From a virus, in IMG/VR virus record IMGVR_UViG_3300042353_000895, positions 1 through 29,463 of that record: a stretch of DNA of 29,463 nucleotides. The stretch is one strand, 5' to 3'. The notes under the pieces are model-generated. The model saw only the letters and a list, made by a program, of their open reading frames with translations. It made no database searches and was not told where the DNA came from. How positions within the stretch are numbered: the first letter of the stretch is position 1; each line of letters begins with the position of its first letter. Shown piece after piece: positions 23,951-29,463 of this stretch. The translations under genes and the position numbers were made by a program.

Positions 23951-25045
23951 ATGCAAAACAAGCTATTATCAATAACACGCGGATCAATACCCTACATAAA
24001 AGAACTAAGGCCTTATGCCGGCAGTCTAACGTCCTGTATTTTAATGCAACAGCTTGACTATTGGTTTGATAAAAAACCAGATAATTTTTATAAGTTCAAA
24101 GAACCATGTGGACATGAAATGTATGTTGAAGGGGATAGCTGGTGTGAAGAATTGGGCTTTTCTGCCGAAGAGTTTGACCAGGCTTTTTCAAAAATAGGAA
24201 TAAAACATAAAACCAAGACGCAATTTCTTCAGGCGAAAGATAAATTCCAAGGTAAGTTTTATGCATCCTACACAGAAAAGACTAGTCACCTAACCTATTA
24301 CTTTAGAAACGATGAATTGGTAGACAGTATTCTATACGAAATCTTAACAAAACCTAGCCCCAAAGCCAATCTTACGGTAAACCGGGAAAGTCGGTTTACA
24401 GAGACCGAGAAAGTCGGTTTACGGACGCCGGGAAAGTCGGTTTCGTTATATAGAACAGATACTACTACAGATACTACTTCAGAGAGAGAGGCGCGCGCGC
24501 ATAAAATTTCTCTGGATAGGAATAAGGAGTTTGAATCTGGATCAAACCCACTTACAGAAGACTCACGGTTGACCATAGAGCGAGAAAAGCTCATTTTGAG
24601 CAGAGGAATACACAAATCCCAAGTTAAGCGAGTCTGGAGTGAATTTAAGGACCACCACATTGCCAAGGGGGATAGTATGGTAAATTGGGATGCTGCACTG
24701 TCCAAATGGTGTCACCTTTGCCGTGAGTACAGCAAATGGGCTTTTGAACCATCTGATTCCATGAATGAGCCAGAAAAGAAACCACGGCCAGATTTTAAGG
24801 GGGAAACTTTTACAGAACGTATGTTGGAGGGTATGTATAACAAGGTAGGAGAAAATATTTATCATACATGGATTGAAAATCTTACGTTTGAGTATTCGGA
24901 AGAGTGCAAAATTGACGTAACGGCTTCCAGTAAATTTATTGCTGAACGGCTTGCTCGGGATAATATAGATGACCAAATATTATCGGTTGCAGATGATATT
25001 GGCATAAGTGCAACAGAGGTTCTTTTTGGTTGGCGTCATGAATAA
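23951..25045 (+). CDS. Phage replication initiator with C-terminal DnaA-N-like domain
   Basis: 364 aa, ATG with AAGGAGAA upstream. The N-terminal 120 residues (GSIPYIKELRPYAGSLTSCI, a Q-L-D-Y-W-F segment) resemble the N-terminal winged-helix part of phage replication proteins acting with O/DnaT-like helicase loaders. The middle (residues about 135-215) is a linker with the iterons. Around 215-270 the pattern W-S-E-F-K-D-H-H then W-D-A-A-L-S-K-W is typical of phage primosomal proteins. The C-terminus (FTERMLEGMYNKVGENIYHT, KFIAERLARDN) has the G-x-x-x-Tyr-x-x-Trp arrangement of DnaA domain I. The product probably binds the iterons in its own gene and recruits the host helicase. The VRR-NUC gene overlaps its end by 8 bases. 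Confidence 0.7.
   Translation: MQNKLLSITRGSIPYIKELRPYAGSLTSCILMQQLDYWFDKKPDNFYKFKEPCGHEMYVEGDSWCEELGFSAEEFDQAFSKIGIKHKTKTQFLQAKDKFQGKFYASYTEKTSHLTYYFRNDELVDSILYEILTKPSPKANLTVNRESRFTETEKVGLRTPGKSVSLYRTDTTTDTTSEREARAHKISLDRNKEFESGSNPLTEDSRLTIEREKLILSRGIHKSQVKRVWSEFKDHHIAKGDSMVNWDAALSKWCHLCREYSKWAFEPSDSMNEPEKKPRPDFKGETFTERMLEGMYNKVGENIYHTWIENLTFEYSEECKIDVTASSKFIAERLARDNIDDQILSVADDIGISATEVLFGWRHE
24377..24445. other. Putative replication origin: three 23-bp-spaced iterons
   Basis: GAAAGTCGGTTT occurs at 24386-24397, 24409-24420 and 24432-24443, exactly 23 bp apart. A wider CCGRGAAAGTCGGTTT core is shared. The first copy is also framed by GTAAACCG (24377-24384) and its reverse complement CGGTTTAC (24392-24399). 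Because 23 is not a multiple of 3, the copies encode ESRF, KVGL and GKSV, so the repetition is kept at DNA level only. Iterons inside the initiator gene are the lambda ori/O layout. Confidence 0.7.
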
Positions 25046-25505
25046 ATCCATGTTGGATATATACCATCAACTATTGATGCCACCGCGTGCCTGCATGAAT
25101 CCTAAGAGGCCAGAGGACCAAATCTGTGTGAAGTTAGCCAATGCATTACGAGGATGGACGGTAGAAAATAAATTAAATGCTGTGTGGTTCCCTGTATTTC
25201 AGGAAGTAACATATACCAGCCATGAAAAGAAAATTGGGCCAGATGGGAAACCAACGTTCATTCGAAAATTCAGTCATAAAGATAATTTGATAAAGGCGAT
25301 GGGTAAATACCCTGGAGTATCTGATTATATTTTTGGTAATGGTGAGGGAATGTATTGCTTGGAAATGAAAACAAAGACGGGGGTATTAACAGATAATCAG
25401 AAGGCATTTAGATCTTGGTGTGAGCTTAAGGGGGCAAAATATGTTGTCGCTAAAAGCTTTGAGGAAGCAGAAGCACAACTTAGGGAATGGGGAATATTAA
25501 AATGA
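25038..25505 (+). CDS. VRR-NUC domain nuclease
   Basis: 155 aa from the ATG at 25038, overlapping the initiator's stop by 8 bases; an upstream in-frame ATG at 25008 lies deeper inside that gene. The C-terminal half has the PD-(D/E)XK-type arrangement of VRR-NUC proteins: G-V-S-D-Y-I-F (catalytic Asp), then YCLEMKTKTGVLTDNQKAF (Glu and Lys of the E-x-K motif, then Q-x-x-F), then AKYVVAKSFEEAEAQLREW. In phages such short nucleases often sit next to replication genes and may act as Holliday-junction or structure-specific endonucleases. The activity is inferred from the motif. Confidence 0.8.
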   Translation: MNKSMLDIYHQLLMPPRACMNPKRPEDQICVKLANALRGWTVENKLNAVWFPVFQEVTYTSHEKKIGPDGKPTFIRKFSHKDNLIKAMGKYPGVSDYIFGNGEGMYCLEMKTKTGVLTDNQKAFRSWCELKGAKYVVAKSFEEAEAQLREWGILK

Positions 25506-25523
25506 GGCCACCATGGCCCCATT
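25501..25523 (+). terminator. Hairpin at end of nuclease gene
   Basis: AATGAGGCC (25501-25509) and GGCCCCATT (25515-25523) pair with one mismatch around a 5-base loop, overlapping the TGA stop. No T-run follows. It lies between convergent genes, so it may act as a weak terminator. Confidence 0.35.
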
Positions 25524-25584
25524 CCAGATACTAAAATAATTAGTAATTATATCATATAAACACAAGTAATTAAGCATATGTTTA

Positions 25585-26055
25585 TTATTCTTTTAATACC
25601 CTTAGTTTTCTTTGTAGAACTTTTATTCGTCCTTCAATTCCGCCAATATCTGAATACATATCGTCCACTGATCTAGATATTAATAATTTAGGTAACATTG
25701 CCAGACTATCTTTGAAGTTCATGCTTGGCCTAAAACAGAAATGACGTTTTGCCATTTCTTTTCCCATAGTCTTGAGAGCATAAAATTCGTATAATGTTGA
25801 CAGTTCTTTATCTAGTTCTGCTACGGCACTATATTTTCCGGGATTTTGTTTAAATAAAGCATATTCTGATATGAAAGCTTTAGCCGCATCCTTATCGTGA
25901 ATATGTATTGATCTTAAAACTGGATCTTCAGTAATACAGGAGGAAGATTCAGTGGCGATAGATGCTTGGGAATGTCTAATGCTTGTATCTGGAATTTCGG
26001 ACGCAGAATAAGATAATGCAGGCAACATAAGTAATGGTAAAATTAGTTTCTTCAT
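25585..26055 (-). CDS. Secreted/periplasmic hypothetical protein, 156 aa
   Basis: ATG at 26055 (minus) with AAGGAAAA upstream. MKKLILPLLMLPALSYSASE is a clear signal peptide with likely cleavage after SYS or SYSA. The mature part is helical (DAAKAFISEYALFKQNPGKY, AVAELDKELSTLYEFYALKT) with two cysteines and a C-terminal coiled-coil-like end (IEGRIKVLQRKLRVLKE). No catalytic motif or family recognised. It follows the ribbon-helix-helix gene in a two-gene leftward unit inside the replication region, the classical place of a moron or superinfection-exclusion gene expressed from a prophage; that role is inference. Confidence 0.6.
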   Translation of the reverse strand: MKKLILPLLMLPALSYSASEIPDTSIRHSQASIATESSSCITEDPVLRSIHIHDKDAAKAFISEYALFKQNPGKYSAVAELDKELSTLYEFYALKTMGKEMAKRHFCFRPSMNFKDSLAMLPKLLISRSVDDMYSDIGGIEGRIKVLQRKLRVLKE

Positions 26056-26069
26056 GTGTATTTTCCTTT

Positions 26070-26276
26070 TTATTTTAAATATTTTTCGTAATAAGCTGCT
26101 CCTAATACGTCCTTTAAGGCTGGGTTATTTTTATTAGCAGTAATTAATGCCATGACTGTATCTTCTACAAATTCGCTACGAGGTATCCCTCTTAATTTGC
26201 TTAATAGATCTAAGCTATCAATTGTCTTTGGGGAGACGCGCACATGTAGACCTAATGATTTAATCATTTTAGACAT
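26070..26276 (-). CDS. Ribbon-helix-helix (Arc/CopG-like) DNA-binding protein, 68 aa
   Basis: ATG at 26276 (minus) with GAGGAT about 9 bases upstream. The order of a short strand (GLHVRVSP), a helix (TIDSLDLLSKLRG) and a second helix after IPRSEFVED is the ribbon-helix-helix fold, in which a dimer places the strand pair in the DNA major groove. It is transcribed away from the early operon across an array of TGTAAA/TGTCAA half-sites, so it is the best candidate for an autoregulated repressor of that operon. It has no toxin partner; the next gene is a secreted protein. Confidence 0.65.
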   Translation of the reverse strand: MSKMIKSLGLHVRVSPKTIDSLDLLSKLRGIPRSEFVEDTVMALITANKNNPALKDVLGAAYYEKYLK

Positions 26277-26321
26277 TAATTTTTATCCTCATACATCTTT
26301 ATTAACAAAAAAAACAACAGA

Positions 26322-26388
26322 TGTAAATTTTTTTATTGACATTGTGTAAACAATTTGACACAGTGAAAACGTGTAAACAACTTTACAC
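26322..26388. promoter_or_regulatory. Operator array between divergent genes
   Basis: Six half-sites alternate in direction: TGTAAA at 26322, 26345 and 26372, and its inverse (TTGACA, TTGACA, TTTACA) at 26336, 26355 and 26382. The best dyads are GTGTAAACAACTTTACAC (26371-26388, perfect 7-bp arms) and GTGTAAACAATTTGACAC (26344-26361, one mismatch). Two TTGACA copies could also be -35 boxes, so binding would block the promoter. Confidence 0.65.
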
Positions 26389-26421
26389 AAAAGAGTCAAC
26401 ACGAACAAGAGGAAAAATAAA

Positions 26422-26835
26422 ATGAATTTTGAATTTTTAAGAAGCAATGTTTTTGTAGAAGTGAGCCAAAGCAATTATTTGGAAACATTAGATTACATTA
26501 AATACTATGGCTTTAATTCAGACGCAAGCCAGCACTACGATGCAGAAAGTCACGAGATTTATTATACACGTGAGCTTACAAAAGAAAGGTGGAATGAACT
26601 TTGTGGAGATATGCCAGAAAATAGTAATAGAGTTATTGGGTATAAGGCCGATGAAACGCTTGTTTTTAAATTATCAAACGAACTTTATAGTGGTGGTATG
26701 GATTCTATAAAGGGTCCAAAATTAATGGCTACACCCAATGGAAGTGGTCAAAGATATTATCTTTTGAATTTAATTGTTGGTTTGCCTATGGAACATGACT
26801 CTTTAAATGAAGAGGTGTACCATGCAGCCGCCTAG
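26422..26835 (+). CDS. Hypothetical early protein, 137 aa
   Basis: ATG with AAGAGGAAA about 9 bases upstream; first gene downstream of the operator array and the first of the rightward early operon. Soluble mixed alpha/beta composition (FVEVSQSNYLETLDYIKYYG, ELTKERWNELCGDMPENSNR, GQRYYLLNLIVGLPM). No family recognised. Its last 14 bases overlap the next gene's start at 26822. As lead gene under strong control it may be an early regulator or host-takeover protein; this is only position-based. Confidence 0.5.
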   Translation: MNFEFLRSNVFVEVSQSNYLETLDYIKYYGFNSDASQHYDAESHEIYYTRELTKERWNELCGDMPENSNRVIGYKADETLVFKLSNELYSGGMDSIKGPKLMATPNGSGQRYYLLNLIVGLPMEHDSLNEEVYHAAA

Positions 26836-27649
26836 AATTGTCCTATATGGACCCAGTAAGATTGGTATTAGTACTTTTTGCTCTAAGATCCCTGATGTGT
26901 ATTTTTTGGATGTTGGTAGAACTATAGGGCATTTAAGCCCTAATGGACAAAGATGTAGTTTATATAAGGGATGTGAATCCGAGGATGGCGTAGAAGAGAT
27001 TGTTAGTAAAATTAAATCTAGAGAGATTTATTGTAAGACATTGGTTATTGATAATCTTTATGGACTAGAAAAGATTATAATGAATGCCGTGTTTGCAGAC
27101 GAGCAGGAGAAAAAGAGTCCTGGAATACAATATTTTGATGATATACCCTATGGAAGGGGTCCTGGAATGGTTATAGAGAAGTTTTCAAACTTTTTATCTA
27201 CTTTGGATGGCCTTGTTTCAGATGGAATAGGTATCGTTATAACAGCTCAAGAGTTTATTGAGCAAAGAAATATGGCTCATGGTCCCGTTACATTCTCTAG
27301 GCCTAATATGATTACAAAGGCAACGAAGGCTCAAACAATATCGGAAGAGGCATATACTGTCTTAACCAATTGGGCGGACTGTACCTTGTATGCATCTTTG
27401 GAGAATCAAGTAAGCGGACAATTTTTTGCTAGTAAAAACTATGATACGTTAAACAAGGATCCTCAAGATAGGTGTATATACACAGAGAGAAGGCCATCAT
27501 TTGAGGCCGGTAATAGGTATGGATTGCCATACAAATTGCCATTTGAGTGGGAACAATTGAACGAAGGAATACAAAATTACTTTATCAAAAAGCGAAACAC
27601 GAACAATAACAACACTTTGGAAGAAAAAGATGAAAAATATATTGATTAA
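26822..27649 (+). CDS. Sak4-like phage recombinase ATPase with altered P-loop
   Basis: 275 aa from the ATG at 26822, preceded by AAGAGGT; an ATG at 26807 lacks a ribosome site. The N-terminus RIVLYGPSKIGISTF is the Walker A region, the TLVIDN segment is Walker B, and later parts (GRGPGMVIEKFSNFLSTLDG, GIGIVITAQEFIEQ, DCTLYASLENQV) match the AAA_24/Sak4 RecA-like family used for phage single-strand annealing and recombination. The usual G-K-S/T lysine is isoleucine (ATT) here, while a lysine sits two residues before the second Gly. The SSB-like DUF669 protein two genes downstream is the usual partner. ATPase activity may be altered or lost. Confidence 0.75.
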   Translation: MQPPRIVLYGPSKIGISTFCSKIPDVYFLDVGRTIGHLSPNGQRCSLYKGCESEDGVEEIVSKIKSREIYCKTLVIDNLYGLEKIIMNAVFADEQEKKSPGIQYFDDIPYGRGPGMVIEKFSNFLSTLDGLVSDGIGIVITAQEFIEQRNMAHGPVTFSRPNMITKATKAQTISEEAYTVLTNWADCTLYASLENQVSGQFFASKNYDTLNKDPQDRCIYTERRPSFEAGNRYGLPYKLPFEWEQLNEGIQNYFIKKRNTNNNNTLEEKDEKYID

Positions 27650-27998
27650 ATATGAATTAAATGCTAAGCATAAAGAAAGCCTAGAATTACAGTATTTTGA
27701 AGCATTGCAGGCTTGTAAATTAGGTAAAAGCGAATTTAAGCTGATATGTACAAAACAGTTTAGCGATTTTGTAAAATGGGCAGACGATAGAGCTTGTAAA
27801 AGCATAGAGTCTGTAGATGGAGTTAAGAAAATAGTTAGGGTTAGTAATTTGAGATTAGCGGAAGAATCTTTTGAGGATTTTAAGCTTATTTATAGAGTAT
27901 GTGATGGTGAAACAGCAGAGGAGATATTTAAAGATCCAGTGTTGTTAGCTTACCACAACAAAGATGGAATATTTTTTAACGTAGTGGAGATTTATTGA
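27630..27998 (+). CDS. Hypothetical early protein, 122 aa
   Basis: ATG at 27630, overlapping the recombinase gene by 20 bases, with GGAAG about 6 bases upstream. Hydrophilic alpha/beta protein (ELQYFEALQACKLGKSEFKL, KQFSDFVKWADDRACKSIES, YRVCDGETAEEIFKDPVLLA). No membrane segment or known motif. Between recombinase and SSB-like genes, so a DNA-metabolism role is possible, with no direct evidence. Confidence 0.5.
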   Translation: MKNILIKYELNAKHKESLELQYFEALQACKLGKSEFKLICTKQFSDFVKWADDRACKSIESVDGVKKIVRVSNLRLAEESFEDFKLIYRVCDGETAEEIFKDPVLLAYHNKDGIFFNVVEIY

Positions 27999-28270
27999 TG
28001 GGTATTAAGTTGTCTGAAATTTTTAATGAATATAGAAAAACATTTGATATTGGGCTTCCGTCTGAGGATCGTTTAAAGAAGGTTGGCCGTATGTTTTTTT
28101 ATAAATATCTAAAAAGTTTAGAAGGGGATACGGATAATGCTATCTATATTAAAAAGCCATCCAAAATATCCATGATAAAAATTTTTAAGGTTAATAATAG
28201 ATTTAGGGGAATAAAAATAAAGGAAAAAGGTTTCTTTAAGTTTTTTAAATATTATATTGTGGGAGAATAG
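27998..28270 (+). CDS. Hypothetical basic protein, 90 aa
   Basis: Start chosen at ATG 27998, which shares its A with the previous TGA and lies 7 bases after GGAGA; a TTG one codon upstream is less well spaced. Lys-rich (KKVGRMFFYKYLKSLEGD, KKPSKISMIKIFKVNNRFRG, KEKGFFKFFKYYIVGE). The basic character suits nucleic-acid binding but no domain is recognised. The next gene follows after three bases. Confidence 0.45.
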   Translation: MGIKLSEIFNEYRKTFDIGLPSEDRLKKVGRMFFYKYLKSLEGDTDNAIYIKKPSKISMIKIFKVNNRFRGIKIKEKGFFKFFKYYIVGE

Positions 28271-28273
28271 AAA

Positions 28274-28825
28274 ATGGCATTAGCAAATTTTAGTGGGATA
28301 GCCTCAATTCCGGTTAATTCAAATACGGCAGAACGTGATTTATTAGAAGAGGGTAGTTATGTTGCAACTATATTTAGATATAAGGATACATCAAACCCAA
28401 AGTCTGGACTTGGATTTCAGTTAACTTTAGGGGTTAATAGACCTGGAGAAGGATTTATATTTGTTAAAGATTTTATAGGTTTGCATAAAGATAATAAATA
28501 TCAACAAAGCGGATTGAGTAAATGCCAAAGTCTAATGAATTGCTTAGGTATCCCTAATATATTTGATATTGATACTATGGTTTCAGTTCAAGATAGACAC
28601 CATTTATTGGGTAAAAAAATTACTATATTTGTTGAAGAAAAGTCGGGAAATAATGGAGGTAAGTATAATACTGTTAAAGGGTATGCTTCAGCTGTTATGG
28701 CAGTTTTGGTACCAGTTATGCAACAGCAGCAGGTTGCACCTCTTGCGCCATCGTATAGGGAATCAGAGGAAACAGTGCCAGATCATTTAATGAATGATCC
28801 ATTTAATGATGTGATCCCATATTAA
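28274..28825 (+). CDS. DUF669-type single-strand DNA-binding protein
   Basis: 183 aa, ATG with GGGAGAA upstream. The first 130 residues (LEEGSYVATIFRYKDTSNPK, SGLGFQLTLGVNRPGEG, then GLSKCQSLMNCLGIP and LLGKKITIFVEEKSG) match the DUF669 family, OB-fold-like phage proteins next to Sak/Erf-type recombinases. The tail is Gln/Pro/Glu-rich and ends DPFNDVIPY, similar to the acidic aromatic tip by which bacterial SSB recruits partners (D-D-x-I-P-F). It probably coats single strands during phage replication and loads the Sak4-like recombinase; inferred from family and operon. Confidence 0.75.
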   Translation: MALANFSGIASIPVNSNTAERDLLEEGSYVATIFRYKDTSNPKSGLGFQLTLGVNRPGEGFIFVKDFIGLHKDNKYQQSGLSKCQSLMNCLGIPNIFDIDTMVSVQDRHHLLGKKITIFVEEKSGNNGGKYNTVKGYASAVMAVLVPVMQQQQVAPLAPSYRESEETVPDHLMNDPFNDVIPY

Positions 28826-28837
28826 AAGAAGAGTCTT

Positions 28838-29113
28838 ATGTCTTTTGGACCTACTATAAAACCATTGGTTACAGTTAGGTCCCCTGGGGAGATATTGTTT
28901 TATGAGTGGATGCAGCCAATGCAAATTACTCAATTAAAATTGAGCAAAGAAACTGGTATAGAGATATCTACGATACACGGTATTTTAAGAAACAAGAGAA
29001 ATATAACGCCCCGAATAGCTTGGGCCTTTTCAAAGTTCTTTAATACTGATAAATTTTACTGGATCGGTTTGCAAAACAAATATGATTTTTGGAAAATAGA
29101 GAGGGGGAAATAA
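28838..29113 (+). CDS. HigA-like XRE-family helix-turn-helix protein, 91 aa
   Basis: The ATG at 28838 lies 12 bases after the SSB-like gene with AAGAAGAG upstream. The HigA pattern is clear: VRSPGEILFYEWMQPMQITQ, then the helix-turn-helix LKLSKETGIEISTIHGILRN with a K-R-x-I-T-P-R-I-A turn, and FYWIGLQNKYD. HigA proteins are antitoxins and repressors, normally paired with the HigB RNase. No HigB-like frame lies on either side, so this is an orphan: a regulator of phage or host genes, or an antitoxin against a host toxin. The next gene starts one base after its stop. Confidence 0.8.
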   Translation: MSFGPTIKPLVTVRSPGEILFYEWMQPMQITQLKLSKETGIEISTIHGILRNKRNITPRIAWAFSKFFNTDKFYWIGLQNKYDFWKIERGK

Positions 29114-29114
29114 C

Positions 29115-29463
29115 ATGACCAACATAGAAGAACTAATCAAAAACAATCTTAGTGAAGATGGTGCCGGGTTGTATTTATCGGATAACGACATAGGTGATGA
29201 AGGTGCCATCGCCAACTCTGGGAATCTCAAGAACCTTACCGAGTTGTATTTATCGAGTAAAAACATAGGTGATGAAGGTGCCATTGCCATCGCCAACTCT
29301 GGGAATCTCAAGAACCTTACCGGGTTGTATTTATCGGATAACAACATAGGTGATGAAGGTGCCACGGCTATTGCTACCTCTGAGCATATGAAAAACCTTA
29401 CTAGGTTGGATTTATGGAATAACAACATAGGTGATGAAGGTGCCATGGCTATTGCTACCTCTG
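29115..29463 (+). CDS. Leucine-rich-repeat protein (RNase-inhibitor type), 3' truncated
   Basis: The ATG at 29115 lies one base after the HTH gene's stop, with GAGGGGGAA about 6 bases upstream, so it is joined to the phage operon. The frame is open to the window end (116 residues seen). It is built of repeats of about 27-28 residues: LYLSDNDIGDEGA, ELYLSSKNIGDEGAIAIA, GLYLSDNNIGDEGATAIA and RLDLWNNNIGDEGAMAIA, the L-x-x-L-x-L-x-x-N-x-I-G-D-E-G-A pattern of RNase-inhibitor-type LRR. Such proteins mediate protein-protein binding and include secreted effectors of intracellular bacteria. No signal peptide is seen. It could be a host effector gene or a phage-carried cargo gene. Confidence 0.75.
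   Translation, partial: MTNIEELIKNNLSEDGAGLYLSDNDIGDEGAIANSGNLKNLTELYLSSKNIGDEGAIAIANSGNLKNLTGLYLSDNNIGDEGATAIATSEHMKNLTRLDLWNNNIGDEGAMAIATS
29186..29463 (+). repeat. ~75-84-bp tandem LRR-encoding repeats
   Basis: Copies of AACATAGGTGATGAAGGTGC or a close variant recur, the last three at 84-bp steps and the first shorter by 6-9 bases. Units stay almost identical in DNA, which suggests recent expansion; the array continues past the window. Confidence 0.85.

Noticed and set aside
24298-24976. Two minus-strand frames of 135-137 aa in the replication gene
   Set aside because: Shadows of the initiator coding sequence, without ribosome sites or recognisable domains.
29030-29446. 138-aa repetitive minus-strand frame
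   Set aside because: Reverse reading of the LRR repeats; repeat phase and ribosome site support the plus-strand gene.
29186-29463. CRISPR-like array from regularly spaced repeats
   Set aside because: Repeats and intervening parts are all in one frame and encode LRR units; the intervening parts are also repeated, unlike spacers.

Overview
The window is a stretch of a tailed bacteriophage or prophage genome with podovirus-like head and tail genes. It is AT-rich and almost fully coding. No portal, terminase, integrase, tRNA or CRISPR array is visible. The left edge cuts a Mu gpT-like major capsid gene, so the packaging genes presumably lie further left. The host is not determined by the sequence. 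The AT richness, and an RNase-inhibitor-type leucine-rich-repeat (LRR) gene joined to the early operon, would fit an intracellular or protist-associated bacterium, but that is inference.

Left part (1-20742, all plus strand) is the virion operon. It holds the capsid protein, two related beta-rich head-surface or tail proteins, a 59-aa basic protein, a P22 gp4-like connector adaptor with a discoidin-like insertion, an 87-aa conserved small protein, a repeat-built tail fibre, an SU10-type adaptor, a second fibre or knob protein, a nozzle/stabilisation-like protein and an 81-aa protein. These are followed by four large, low-complexity, repeat-rich proteins (473, 792, 1081 and 751 aa) in the position of internal ejection proteins. 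Two of these carry five copies of one short module between them. A triple beta-sandwich repeat is inserted in both the first head-surface protein and the nozzle protein.

Middle (20806-22711, minus strand) is a compact convergent operon of six small genes, including 25-aa and 57-aa frames. One product has two membrane segments, one has a signal peptide plus membrane segment, and one resembles the DnaA N-terminal domain. None is recognised as lysozyme or repressor.

Right part (22800-29463) is early/replication. A winged-helix-like gene and two small genes lead to an 82-bp dyad and a replication initiator with a C-terminal DnaA-N-like domain. Three perfect 12-bp iterons at exactly 23-bp spacing lie inside this gene and are read in three different frames, a lambda-O-like origin arrangement. 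A VRR-NUC nuclease overlaps its end. A two-gene minus-strand unit (ribbon-helix-helix regulator and secreted protein) diverges from a second early operon across an array of six TGTAAA/TGTCAA half-sites. That operon encodes an unknown 137-aa protein, a Sak4-like recombinase lacking the usual P-loop lysine, two unknowns, a DUF669 SSB-like protein with an SSB-like C-terminal tip, a HigA-like HTH protein and the LRR protein, which runs off the window.
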